Assembly: GCA_029961075.1 (NCBI GenBank)
Contig: JASBVL010000040.1
Coordinates: 1-43,471 of the forward strand
Direction: 5' to 3'
DNA length: 43,471 nucleotides
Source of the DNA: Sphaerobacter sp.
GTDB taxonomy: Bacteria; Chloroflexota; Chloroflexia; Thermomicrobiales; Thermomicrobiaceae
Within the stretch, counting starts at the first letter, position 1. Every line of letters begins with the position of its first letter. Below the pieces are notes generated by a model that was not told the DNA's origin, did not search any database, and worked only from the letters and a program-made list of their open reading frames with translations. The position numbers were made by a program, and so were the translations under genes. Positions 16,858 to 25,193 of the stretch are shown here, piece after piece.

Positions 16858-17790
16858 GTGACGGGCCAGCGCTACACGGTCCACCGCCACCAGCACCACT
16901 TCGGCTGGGACAACGCGCTCGAGCCGGTGCTCGAGGTCGAGCCGGGCGTGGCGGTCGAGTTCGAGGTCGTCGACGCCTCCGGCGGGCAGCTCCATCGCGG
17001 CTCGACCGCCGCCGATGTCGCGGCGCTCGACTTCGCGCGCGTCAATCCGGTCACCGGGCCGGTCTTCGTCAAGGGCGCCCGCCCCGGCGACGTGCTCGAG
17101 GTCGAGATCCTCGACTTCGGGCGCACCGAGTGGGGCTGGACCGCGATCATCCCCGGCTTCGGCCTCCTGGCCGACGAGTTCCCCGAGCCGTACCTGAAGA
17201 TCTGGGACCTCTCCGGCGGGAAGGCCGAGTTCGCGCCGGGGATCGAGATTCCCATCAAGCCCTTCCCCGGCACCATCGGCGTGGCCCTGCCCGAGCCGGG
17301 GCTGCACTCGATCGTCCCGCCGCGCCAGAACGGCGGGAACATGGACATCCGGCACCTCACGCGCGGCGCGCGGCTCTTCCTCCCGGTCTGGGTCGAGGGC
17401 GCGCTCTTCTCGGTGGGCGACACGCACGCGGCGCAGGGCGACGGCGAGGTGTGCGGCACCGCCATCGAGGCGCCCATGACCATCACCGTCCGCTTCCACC
17501 TCCACCGGGAGCAGTCCATCGCCGAGCCGCGCTACATCCTCCCCGGCCCGCCCACGCCGGAGGCCGACGCCAGGGGCTACTACGTCACGACGGGCTTCGC
17601 CCCGGACCTCCTCGAGGCGGCGCGCAAGGCCACCCGCTTCCAGATCGAGCACCTGCAGCAGGCGTACGGCCTCAGCCGGGAGGAGGCCTACGTGCTGGCG
17701 AGCGTCGCGGTCGACCTGCGCATCAGCGAGGTCGTGGACGCCCCCAACTGGCTCGTGTCGGCCTTCCTGCCGCAGGCCATCTTCCGGTAG
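16858..17790 (+). CDS. Acetamidase/formamidase family protein
   Basis: A 310-residue protein of the acetamidase/formamidase (FmdA/AmdA) family, which hydrolyses short amides to acids and ammonia. Motifs include HHFGWDNALEPVLEVEPGV at the N-terminus, NPVTGPVFVKGARPGDVLEV, QNGGNMDIRHLTRGARLFLP, and SVGDTHAAQGDGEVCGTAIE holding the conserved Asp-Xaa-His. GTG 16858 has AAGGGAG 7 bases upstream. It lies at the end of the peptide-type importer operon, so the importer may carry an amide-bearing compound that this enzyme opens. The substrate is inferred from the family only. Confidence 0.92.
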   Translation: MTGQRYTVHRHQHHFGWDNALEPVLEVEPGVAVEFEVVDASGGQLHRGSTAADVAALDFARVNPVTGPVFVKGARPGDVLEVEILDFGRTEWGWTAIIPGFGLLADEFPEPYLKIWDLSGGKAEFAPGIEIPIKPFPGTIGVALPEPGLHSIVPPRQNGGNMDIRHLTRGARLFLPVWVEGALFSVGDTHAAQGDGEVCGTAIEAPMTITVRFHLHREQSIAEPRYILPGPPTPEADARGYYVTTGFAPDLLEAARKATRFQIEHLQQAYGLSREEAYVLASVAVDLRISEVVDAPNWLVSAFLPQAIFR

Positions 17791-18040
17791 GGGCGCGACC
17801 CAGGGAGCGCCGGCGTCGCACGGAGCATCGCCAGCTCCCGTCGGATCGGCGCCGGTTGCCGTACCTCCGCTCGGGGCGGGCCGTGTGCCGCACGGAGCCT
17901 CCCGCGCGGTCGCATCAACACCGCGAGATCCGTCTACGTACACAGCCAATCGGGGGACGCGGGGTGCATGGCCGGTGCCCGGGGCTAAAGCCGCCGGGCT
18001 ACCATGGGAAAGCCCACCGAGCCCGGGGGGGGGTACTCCC

Positions 18041-18097
18041 GGGCCCCGGCCCGGCGCGGATACCAGACGATTGCGTCAAACGCCATGAGCCCCGGGC
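18041..18097. repeat. REP-like repeat with GATTGCGTCA centre, copy 1
   Basis: A GC-rich unit of about 57 bases beginning GGGCCCCGGCCCGGCGCGG, with GACGATTGCGTCAAACGCCA in the middle and GAGCCCCGGGC at the end. Related copies lie at 24682-24738 and 24910-24969. Its ends are partly complementary (GGGCCCCGG with CCCCGGGC), so it can fold into a hairpin. Confidence 0.7.
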
Positions 18098-18153
18098 CCA
18101 GCGGCCTCCGATTCCTCCGACGGCGGTCTGCCTGGGAACCCGTGCTATCCTGT

Positions 18154-18165
18154 GATCGTTCGATC
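18154..18165. promoter_or_regulatory. Short palindrome upstream of the ribokinase gene
   Basis: GATCG-TT-CGATC is a perfect 12-base palindrome, 3 bases after a TATCCT hexamer (18146-18151) and 54 bases before the ribokinase start. It could be an operator. I find no good -35 box, so this is weak. Confidence 0.25.
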
Positions 18166-18219
18166 CCGGTGGTCGGGGCGCCCCCGCTGCGGGCGCCGTG
18201 CGCGATGGAGGGGACGGGC

Positions 18220-19152
18220 ATGGCCGGGCCGCGCATCTGCGTCGTCGGCAGCATCAACATGGACCTGGTGGTGGCCACCCCGGTGCTCCCGGTCCCGGGA
18301 CAGACGGTGCTCGGTGGCCCCTTCGCCACGCACCCGGGCGGCAAGGGCGCTAATCAGGCCGTGGCCGCTGCCCGCGCTGGCGGCCAGGTCAGCTTCGTCG
18401 GGCGCGTCGGGCGCGATGCCTTCGGCGAGGCGCTGCTCGCCGGCCTGGCGCGCGAGGGGATCGACCTCACCCACACCCGTGCCCTGCCCGAGCACCCGAC
18501 CGGAGTGGCGCTCATCGCCGTCGACCCCAGCGGGCAGAACACGATCATCGTCGCCCCCGGCGCCAACGCGGCGCTCACCGTGGCCGATGTCGAGGCCGCC
18601 GCCGACCGCATCACCGGCGCCGACGTGCTCGTGCTGCAGCTCGAGGTGCCGCTGGCGGTCGTGGAGCGCGCGGCGGCGCTCGCCGCCGCGGCCGGGGTGC
18701 CGGTGGTGCTCAACCCGGCGCCGGCCCAGCCGCTCCCCGACGACCTCCTCGCGCGGTGCGCCTACCTGGTCCCCAACGAGACCGAGGCGGAGATCCTCAC
18801 CGGCGTCCTGCCCACCGACTGGGAGAGCGCTGCGGCGGCGGCCGAGCGGCTGCGCGCGCGGGGTGCGCGGGAGGTCATCATCACCCTCGGCGCCCGCGGC
18901 GCGCTGCTCGCCGGTCCCGGCGGCGTCGTCCGCCAGCCGGCCTTCCCGGTCGCCGCGCGCGACGCCACCGGCGCCGGCGATGCCTTCGTCGGCACCTTCG
19001 CCGTCGGCGTGGGCGGCGGCCTGCCTGCGCCCGAGGCCCTCCGCCGCGCGGCCGCGGCCGGCGCGCTGGCGACGCTCACCCCCGGCGCCCAGCCCTCGCT
19101 GCCGACGGCCGCCGCCGTCGACGCCTTCCTCGCCGAGCACCCGCCGGCCTGA
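18220..19152 (+). CDS. rbsK: Ribokinase-like PfkB-family sugar kinase
   Basis: A 310-residue PfkB-family kinase closest in pattern to ribokinase, which phosphorylates ribose at O5. It shows the start VVGSINMDLVVATPVLPVPG, the substrate loop HPGGKGANQAVAAARAGG (about residues 38-55), and the PfkB second signature DATGAGDAFVGTFAVGVGGG with the catalytic Asp. ATG 18220 has GGAGGGG 6 bases upstream and is preferred over ATG 18205. No ribose transporter or nucleosidase is nearby, so another furanose or a nucleoside is possible. A GC hairpin follows at 19176-19198. Confidence 0.88.
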   Translation: MAGPRICVVGSINMDLVVATPVLPVPGQTVLGGPFATHPGGKGANQAVAAARAGGQVSFVGRVGRDAFGEALLAGLAREGIDLTHTRALPEHPTGVALIAVDPSGQNTIIVAPGANAALTVADVEAAADRITGADVLVLQLEVPLAVVERAAALAAAAGVPVVLNPAPAQPLPDDLLARCAYLVPNETEAEILTGVLPTDWESAAAAAERLRARGAREVIITLGARGALLAGPGGVVRQPAFPVAARDATGAGDAFVGTFAVGVGGGLPAPEALRRAAAAGALATLTPGAQPSLPTAAAVDAFLAEHPPA

Positions 19153-19175
19153 GGCGCCGACCCGCTGCCTGCCCC

Positions 19176-19198
19176 GGGCGGCGCGATCCGCGCCGCCC
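19176..19198 (+). terminator. GC hairpin after the ribokinase gene
   Basis: A perfect 10-base stem (GGGCGGCGCG with CGCGCCGCCC) and a 3-base loop ATC, 23 bases after the ribokinase stop. There is no T tract, so it may be a pause or Rho-assisted site rather than an intrinsic terminator. Confidence 0.5.
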
Positions 19199-19393
19199 GC
19201 CTGTGCGACAATGCCCAGCAGATCACAGATCGTCACTGCCGGCGCGGCCGGGTGCCGTCGCCGCTGGCCGTTCCTGGCTCGGGCGTGTCCGGGCGGCGGG
19301 GTCGGGCCCACCTGGCGACGGTCTGCCGGCGGACCGGGTGCCGTGCTCTGCGGCTGCATACCGGGCCGCGCCCGAGACGGTTGGGAGGGCTGG

Positions 19394-21463
19394 ATGCGGG
19401 TCCACATCGGCATCGACACCGGCGGCACCTTCACCGACGTGATCGCGTTCCGCGAGGCGGACGGCCGGCTCGTCGCGCTGAAAGTCCCAAGCACCCCCTG
19501 GAACCCGGCCGAGGCCTTCATCACCGGCGTGCGGGCGGTGCTCGACGAGTTGGGCACGGCGCCGGGGGACGTCGGCTTCCTGGCGCACGGCACCACGGTC
19601 GCCACCAACGCGGTGCTGGAGCGCAAGGGGGCGCGCACCGGCCTCATCACCACCGAAGGCTTTCGCGATGTCTACGAGATCCGGCGGCTCAACCGGTCCT
19701 ACGAGGACCTCTACAACGTTTTCTGGACCAAGCCCGCCCCGCTCGTGCCTCGCTATCTCCGGCGCGAGGTGCGCGAGCGGGTGAATGTCGACGGGGTACC
19801 GATCGTCCCGCTCGACCCGGCCAGCGTGCGTGAGGCCGCCGCGGCGCTGGGGCGCGAGGGGGTCGAGGCGGTCGCCGTTTGCTTCCTCCACGCCTACCGG
19901 AACCCGGTGCATGAGCAGCAGGCCGCCGCGCTCATCCGCGAGGTGCTGCCCGGCGTGTCGATCTCGCTCTCGCATGAGATCAACCCGGAGTACCGGGAGT
20001 ACGAGCGCACCTCGACCACCATCGTCAACGCCTTCGTCGCGCCGATCATCGAGCGCTACCTGGCCGATCTCGAGCGGCGGCTGGCGGACGCCGGGGTCCC
20101 GGCCTCCCTGCACGTCATGCACTCCGGCGGGGCCGCGCAGACGGGCCGCGCGGCGCGCAGCCGCCCGATCACGACCATCCTCTCCGGGCCGGCGGCCGGG
20201 GTCATCGGCGCCGAGATGCTGGCGCGCGAGATCGCGCAGCCGGACCTGATCACCCTCGACATGGGCGGCACCTCAACGGATGTCGCTCTGCTGCGCCACG
20301 GCAAGCCGCGCCTGGCCAGCGAGAGCGAGGTGGCCGGCGAGGTCATCCGGACGGCGATGCTCGACATCACCACCATCGGCGCCGGGGGCGGGTCGATCGC
20401 CTGGTGCGACGAGGGCGGGCGGCTCAAGGTCGGCCCGCAGAGCGCCGGTGCCGACCCGGGGCCGGCCTGCTACGCCCGAGGTGGGACCCAGCCGACGGTC
20501 ACCGACGCGAACCTGGTGCTCGGCTACCTGGCCCCGGACGCCTTCCTGGGCGGGCGGATGCGGCTCGACCGGGCCGCCGCCGAGGCCGCCATCGACCGGC
20601 TGGCCGCGGCGCTCGGGCTCTCCCGCCTGGAGACCGCCCACGGCATCTTCCGCATCGCGAACGCGAACATGCTGCGCGCGATCCGTATCGTCTCGGTCGA
20701 ACGCGGGCTCGACCCGCGCCGCTTCGCGCTGCTGGCCTTCGGCGGGGCCGGGCCGGTGCACGCGGCCGCCCTGGCGGCGGAGCTGGATATCCCGCGGGTG
20801 ATCGTCCCGCAGAACCCGGGGAACTTCTCGGCCTTCGGCTTGCTGGTCGCGGATCTCAGCCGCGACGCGGTGCGGACGCAGCTCACGCCGCTCCGGCCCG
20901 AGTCGTTCGACGACATCCGGCAGACCTACGCCCAGCTCGAGGCGCAGTTGGCCGACCAGTTTGTCGCGGACGGCTTCGACCGCGGCCAGGTCGCGTTCCG
21001 CCGCTCGGTCGAGGCCCGCTACGTCGGCCAGGCCTACGAGGTGAACGTGCCCGTGCCGGGTGAGACGCTGACGACGGCCGAGCTGGCCGCGCTGGCGGAG
21101 GCATTCCACGCCGCGCACGCCGAGCGCTACGGCCACAGCGCGCCGGGCGAGCCGGTGGAGCTGGTCAACTTTCGCGCGATCGCCACGGTGCCGACGGCGA
21201 AGCCGCGCTTCCCGCGCCTGACGCGGACCGACGGGGACGGCGCCGCGGCCCAGACGGGCGTGCGGCCGGCGTGGTTCGACGGGCGCGGCGACCCGGTACC
21301 GACACCGGTGCTCGATCGCAGGCGGCTCGGCGCCGGGGTCGTCCTGACCGGCCCGGCCATCATCGAGGAGCCGGGTGCGACGACCGTGCTGCTGCCCGGC
21401 CAGCGGGCCGAGGTCGACGACTGGGGGAATATCGTCATCGCCGTCGGCAGAGCCGGGGCGTAG
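19394..21463 (+). CDS. Hydantoinase/oxoprolinase subunit A (HyuA-type)
   Basis: A 689-residue protein of the HyuA family, the ATP-binding half of ATP-dependent N-methylhydantoinases, 5-oxoprolinases and acetone carboxylase-like enzymes. The N-terminus MRVHIGIDTGGTFTDVIAF is the diagnostic start. The second nucleotide segment is ITLDMGGTSTDVALL (near residue 288), then ITTIGAGGGSIAWCDEGG and QSAGADPGPACYARGG. ATG 19394 has GGGAGGG upstream; the frame is open for more than 1.2 kb further upstream but that part is antisense-like shadow. HyuB follows 17 bases later, so the two form one enzyme. The exact ring substrate cannot be read from sequence. Confidence 0.93.
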   Translation: MRVHIGIDTGGTFTDVIAFREADGRLVALKVPSTPWNPAEAFITGVRAVLDELGTAPGDVGFLAHGTTVATNAVLERKGARTGLITTEGFRDVYEIRRLNRSYEDLYNVFWTKPAPLVPRYLRREVRERVNVDGVPIVPLDPASVREAAAALGREGVEAVAVCFLHAYRNPVHEQQAAALIREVLPGVSISLSHEINPEYREYERTSTTIVNAFVAPIIERYLADLERRLADAGVPASLHVMHSGGAAQTGRAARSRPITTILSGPAAGVIGAEMLAREIAQPDLITLDMGGTSTDVALLRHGKPRLASESEVAGEVIRTAMLDITTIGAGGGSIAWCDEGGRLKVGPQSAGADPGPACYARGGTQPTVTDANLVLGYLAPDAFLGGRMRLDRAAAEAAIDRLAAALGLSRLETAHGIFRIANANMLRAIRIVSVERGLDPRRFALLAFGGAGPVHAAALAAELDIPRVIVPQNPGNFSAFGLLVADLSRDAVRTQLTPLRPESFDDIRQTYAQLEAQLADQFVADGFDRGQVAFRRSVEARYVGQAYEVNVPVPGETLTTAELAALAEAFHAAHAERYGHSAPGEPVELVNFRAIATVPTAKPRFPRLTRTDGDGAAAQTGVRPAWFDGRGDPVPTPVLDRRRLGAGVVLTGPAIIEEPGATTVLLPGQRAEVDDWGNIVIAVGRAGA

Positions 21464-21480
21464 GAGAGGGGGAGGCAGCC

Positions 21481-23184
21481 ATGTCGATGCGCACGTCGGG
21501 GGACGGGAGCGCGGCGCGGCAGATCGACCCGGTGACGCTGGAGATTCTGGGATCTAACCTCCACGCTGCCGCGGAAGAGATGGCGGTGTCGCTGCGCCGG
21601 ACGGCCTACTCCTCGATCGTCCGGGAGGCGATGGACTTCTCCTGTTGCCTGTTCGACGGCCAGGCGCGCCTGATCGCCCAGGCCGCGAATATCCCCATGC
21701 ACCTCAACTCGTTGCCGCTCGCCCTGGCCGACTGGCTCCAGGAGTACCCGATCGCGGAGATGGAGCCGGGCGACCTCCTGATCGGCAATGACCCCTATCG
21801 GGGCGGCAACCACCTCCAGGATGTGATCACCTTCTTGCCGATCTTCGCTGAGGGCCGCGTCGTCGCCGTCGCCGCGAACCTCGCCCACTGGGTGGATGTC
21901 GGCGGCCGCTCGCCCGGCAGCATCGGCAACGACGTGACCGACAACTACCAGGAGGGGCTCTGCATCCCGCCGCTCAAGATCATGCGCCGCGGGGAGCTCG
22001 ACCAGAACCTCCTGAAGCTGATCCTGCGCAACGTGCGCGAGCCGGAGAAGAGCTACGGCGACCTGCGCGGGCAGATCGCCGCCAACCGCACCGCCGAGCG
22101 GCGCGTCCTGGAGCTGATCGACCGCTACGGCCTGGCCACCGTCGAGGCCGGGATGGACGGGCTGATCGCGTACTCCGAGCAGCGCATGCGCCGCGGGCTG
22201 CGGGAGCGCATCCCGGACGGCGAGGCGGTCTTCGAGGACGTGATCGACGACACCGGTGTGGTGATGCAGCCGTGCCGTATCCGGGTCAAGGTCATCAAGC
22301 GCGGCGACCGCATCACCGTCGACTTCACCGGCACCGACCCGCAGCAGCTCGGCGCGGCGAACTCGCCGATCGGCCCCACCACCTCGGCCGTCTACTACGT
22401 GATCAAGGCCATCGCCGGCCCGGATATCCCCATCAACGCCGGGTGCTACCGGCCGATCGAGATCGTGGCCCCCGCGGGCACGCTGGTCAACGCGACGCTG
22501 CCGGCGGCGTGCCAGGCGCGCAACGTGATCTGCCACCGCATCACCGACGTGCTCTTCGGCGCGCTGAGCCAGCTCTGCCCGGAGCAGGTGATGGCGGCCA
22601 GCTACGGCTGCACCCCGTCCTACACCATGGGCGGCTACAGCGCGCGGCGCGGGCGGCACTTCGCCTTCTACGAGGTGCTCGGCGGCGGGCTGGGCGGCCG
22701 CCTCGGCGTCGACGGGGTGGACTGCTGCGCGGCCAACACCTCGAACTTCCTCAACATCCCGGTCGAGATGATCGAGCTGGAGCTGCCGGTCCTGATCCAG
22801 CGCTACGAGCTGGTCCCTGACTCCGGCGGGTCGGGCGAGTTCCGCGGTGGCTGCGCGGGCCGCCGCGACATGACCGTGCTCACCGACGTGGTCATGTCCT
22901 TCCTCGACGAGCGGCACACCCACGCGCCGTGGGGCCTGTTCGGCGGCGGGCCGGGCGGCAAAGGGCGCTTCCGCATCGTCAGCCCCGACGGCGAGGAGCG
23001 CGAGATCTACTCGAAGGCGACCAACGTCCTGGTCAAGGCCGGCGAGACGGTCAGCCTGATCACGCCGGGTGGGGGCGGCTACGGCGACCCACGACGCCGC
23101 CCGCGCGAGCAGGTGGCCTGGGACCTCAAGAACGGCTACATCACCGAGGAGTTCGCCCGGCGGGAGTACGAGTACACGGGGTGA
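21481..23184 (+). CDS. Hydantoinase/oxoprolinase subunit B (HyuB-type)
   Basis: A 567-residue HyuB-family partner of the HyuA just upstream. The family marks are IDPVTLEILGSNLHAAAEEM near the start, the DFSCCLFDGQARLIAQ segment, PGDLLIGNDPYRGGNHLQDV (about residues 96-115), NLAHWVDVGGRSPGS and the glycine-rich end LITPGGGGYGDPRRRPREQV. ATG 21481 has GGGGGAGG just upstream. Its TGA stop (23182-23184) is followed 3 bases later by heptamer array C. Confidence 0.93.
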   Translation: MSMRTSGDGSAARQIDPVTLEILGSNLHAAAEEMAVSLRRTAYSSIVREAMDFSCCLFDGQARLIAQAANIPMHLNSLPLALADWLQEYPIAEMEPGDLLIGNDPYRGGNHLQDVITFLPIFAEGRVVAVAANLAHWVDVGGRSPGSIGNDVTDNYQEGLCIPPLKIMRRGELDQNLLKLILRNVREPEKSYGDLRGQIAANRTAERRVLELIDRYGLATVEAGMDGLIAYSEQRMRRGLRERIPDGEAVFEDVIDDTGVVMQPCRIRVKVIKRGDRITVDFTGTDPQQLGAANSPIGPTTSAVYYVIKAIAGPDIPINAGCYRPIEIVAPAGTLVNATLPAACQARNVICHRITDVLFGALSQLCPEQVMAASYGCTPSYTMGGYSARRGRHFAFYEVLGGGLGGRLGVDGVDCCAANTSNFLNIPVEMIELELPVLIQRYELVPDSGGSGEFRGGCAGRRDMTVLTDVVMSFLDERHTHAPWGLFGGGPGGKGRFRIVSPDGEEREIYSKATNVLVKAGETVSLITPGGGGYGDPRRRPREQVAWDLKNGYITEEFARREYEYTG

Positions 23185-23752
23185 GGCGTCACGCGTCATG
23201 CGTCATGCGTCATGGGTGAGACGTGGGGCGTAGGGCGTGCTGCGTAGTGCGTGGTGCGTGTTCCGTGTTCCGTGTTCCGTGCTGGCGCAATGCGTATTGC
23301 GTACTCCGTATTCCGTATTCTCCCCTCTCCCCCGTGTGGGAGAGGGACCGGGGGTGAGGGGTCAACCCCCGGTCTTGTCCCCTCCCGGAGCGCTGCGCAG
23401 TTGGCGCGATGCGGCGCACCCGCCATGCATCGGGCGGGCGGAACCGTTCCTGAACGGAGCCCCCCGCGTCCAAGACGAGCGGGCACAATACGCTCCCCGA
23501 TCGAATTCAGCCAGCGCGACCACCGCCGGTTCCGGTGGTGGCTCACCGCGTTCCGCCCCGAGCACCATGCCCACGAGGATCAGGGGGAATACCACCAGCG
23601 CACTGTCGTCACGATCCACAGGACTTGCGAGACTGGCCGGCGGGATGCCGGCCCCATGCCGCGCTCGCCCGTCAGGTTCGCCCCTCCCGCATGCGCTCCT
23701 CCGCGGGCAGGAGTCACGGATCCACGGCGGCGGCGAGAGGAGCGTCTTGCCC
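23185..23752. other. Gene-free stretch: array C, repeats and a possible minus-strand remnant
   Basis: The left part is heptamer array C and its hairpin core (23188-23367). Around 23423-23470 is a repeat of the form CATGCATCGGGCGGGCGGAA followed by CCGTTCCTGAACGGAGCC; its first half recurs near 24478. At about 23505-23630 the minus strand reads VDRDDSALVVFPLILVGMVL then GAERGEPPPEPAVVALAEFD, which looks like part of a small membrane protein but has no credible start, so I leave it as a possible remnant. Confidence 0.5.
23188..23367. repeat. Heptamer array C with hairpin core (one arm)
   Basis: About 17 units from 23188 to 23314: GTCACGC, GTCATGC twice, GTCATGG, GTGAGAC, GTGGGGC, GTAGGGC, GTGCTGC, GTAGTGC, GTGGTGC, GTGTTCC three times, an irregular 15-base piece, GTATTGC, GTACTCC, GTATTCC. 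The core follows with CTCTCCC...GGGAGAGG and CCGGGGGTGAGGGG. No second arm is visible. The array begins 3 bases after the HyuB stop codon. Confidence 0.88.
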
Positions 23753-24400
23753 ATGCCCGTCCTCGACTTGACCATCGATGAGCTGCTGACCACCACGCGC
23801 GCCGTGCGGAAGCGTCTCGATCTGACCCGGCCGGTGGAGCAGGCGAATGCCTGGAGCTCGCGCTGCAGGCCCCCACGCCGGGCTCCGCGCAGGGGTGGCA
23901 CTTCATCGTCGTCACCGACCGTGCCCAGCGCGAGGCGCTGGCGGCGCTCTATCGCGCGGGCGCCCGCGCCACGGGCCAGGAGGAGAAGCCGGCGCAGGTG
24001 ATCGCTTCCGCCACCAGCGAGCGGGAGCGGGCGCGCCGCACGAGGTCGGCCGAGTCCGCCCGGTACCTGACCGAACACCTGCATGAGGTGCCCGTCCACG
24101 TCATCCCGTGCATCGAGCCCCGCTTCGCCCACATGTCCCCGATGGAGCAGGCCGCGCACTGGGGCGGGATCCTGCCCGCGGTCTGGAGCTTCCATGCTGG
24201 CGGCGCGGTCGCGGGGCCTGGGCACGGTCCTGACCACCCTCCACCTCGTCTGCGAGCGGGAGGCGGCGGAGGTGCTCGGCATCCCGTACGAGCGGATGGC
24301 GCAGGTCGGGCTGGTGCCCGTCGCGTACACGCTGGGGAACGCGTTCAAGCCGGCCCGCCGCAAGCCGCTGGATGCCGTGCTGCACTGGGACCGCTGGTAG
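23753..24400 (+). pseudogene. Nitroreductase-family protein, broken by two frameshifts
   Basis: Three frames join into one nitroreductase-like FMN protein. Frame 1 from ATG 23753 is MPVLDLTIDELLTTTRAVRK then RLDLTRPVE. Frame 2 is CLELALQAPTPGSAQGWHFI and VVTDRAQREALAALYRA on to HWGGILPAVWSF. Frame 3 is MLAARSRGLGTVLTTLHL to KPARRKPLDAVLHWDRW, ending at TAG 24400. The first break (near 23838-23850) also seems to lack about three to four codons. The second (near 24192) is explained by one extra C. The VRKRLDLTRPV and RGLGT motifs are typical of the family. Two independent lesions make a true pseudogene more likely than a single read error. Confidence 0.75.
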
Positions 24401-24681
24401 CCGCCGCCCCAGTGGCGTGAGGATCTGGTCGGCCGGGCTCGGAGCACGCTGCCCGTGGGGGATCCGTGGCGCACCTGCCAGGCATCGGGCGGGAGGTTCC
24501 GTTCGGTCCAAGGTCCTCCCGTAACGAGCGTGCGGAGATGAGGCGGGGCTTCCAGCCCCTTCAGTGGGCTTTCCCTGCTAGCCCGGGACTGATAGGCTTC
24601 GACGATTTGGTCCGGCACACCCGCCGATCGTCCCCAGCCGGCTTCAGCGGGCTTTGCTGGTCAGCCCGGGCTTTCGGCGCT

Positions 24682-24738
24682 GGGCCAGGGCCCGGCGCGG
24701 ATACCCGACTCATGCGGCAAACGCCATGCGCCCCGGGC
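24682..24738. repeat. REP-like repeat, copy 2
   Basis: GGGCCAGGGCCCGGCGCGGA at the left, CATGCGGCAAACGCCATGCG in the middle and CCCCGGGC at the right. It aligns along its length with 18041-18097, with changes mostly in the centre. Confidence 0.65.
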
Positions 24739-24795
24739 GGGTACCGGCGGCGACCGCGTCCACGGCGGGAGGCTCCGTGCGGCGCAAGGCGGGAG

Positions 24796-24816
24796 GGCAC
24801 CAGGCCCGCCCCTACC
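24796..24816. repeat. Exact copy of the 21-base GGCACCAGG...CCCCTACC arm
   Basis: Identical over 21 bases to 7663-7683, and the reverse complement of 7707-7727. It lies alone, without the inverted partner next to it. Confidence 0.8.
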
Positions 24817-24909
24817 AGGGTCCTCGGGCTGCGTCTTCCCCGGCGCGCGGGATGGTTGGGCGAACGGGAGCCGGCCGGGCTCCGTGCGAGCCGGCGCTCC
24901 ACGCGCCCC

Positions 24910-24969
24910 GGGCCCCGGCTCGGCGCGGCTGCCCGACGATTGCGTCACGCGCCATCAGCCGGCTCGGGG
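24910..24969. repeat. REP-like repeat, copy 3
   Basis: GGGCCCCGGCTCGGCGCGG at the left, GACGATTGCGTCACGCGCCA in the middle and CAGCCGGCTCGGGG at the right. It is closest to copy 1 at 18041-18097, sharing the GACGATTGCGTCA centre. Confidence 0.7.
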
Positions 24970-25042
24970 TAACCACCGCTCGCAGCGCTTCGGCCGGGAC
25001 AGGGCCGTATGCCGCACGGAGCCGCTCGCGTCGGACGTGGTC

Positions 25043-25078
25043 GGTAGGGGCGGGCCTTGTGCCGGACGGAGCCGCCCG
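25043..25078 (+). repeat. GGTAGGGGCGGGCC...CGGAGCCGCCCG repeat
   Basis: GGTAGGGGCGGGCCTTGTGC then CGGACGGAGCCGCCCG, differing from 7707-7742 at only two or three positions. A truncated relative (GTATGCCGCACGGAGCCGC) lies just upstream near 25008-25026. Confidence 0.8.
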
Positions 25079-25193
25079 GCGCGGGGAGCGCTCTGCGCAG
25101 CACACAGAGGCACCGGCTGGCGCGGGTCGGCACGGCCAGCCCGCAGCCGGGTCTGAGCCGAGTCCGCCGGGAGGCCGGCACCGACTCCAGCCG

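Larger units (their letters stand above)
17791..18219. other. Gene-free stretch with three kinds of dispersed repeat
   Basis: No gene is visible. From 17787 there is a diverged GGTAGGGG copy, and near 17878 GGCGGGCCGTGTGCCGCACG with GAGCC following. Near 17978-18030 lies an inverted element (GGGGCTAAAGCCGCCGGGCT with GGGAAAGCCCACCGAGCCC). At 18041-18097 is the GGCCCCGGC...GATTGCGTCA repeat. Near 18146 a TATCCT box and, at 18154-18165, GATCGTTCGATC lie upstream of the ribokinase. Confidence 0.65.
24401..25193. other. Gene-free repeat-rich stretch between convergent genes
   Basis: About 790 bases with no credible gene. It holds, left to right: a GGCATCGGGCGGGAGG repeat near 24478; an element GGGGCTTCCAGCCCCTTCAG with GGGCTTTCCCTGCTAGCCCG from 24545; a related piece from 24648; REP-like copy 2 (24682-24738); an exact copy of the 21-base arm (24796-24816); REP-like copy 3 (24910-24969); and two GGAGCCGC-type repeats (about 25003-25031 and 25043-25078). 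It separates two converging HyuAB-bearing transcription units. Confidence 0.7.
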
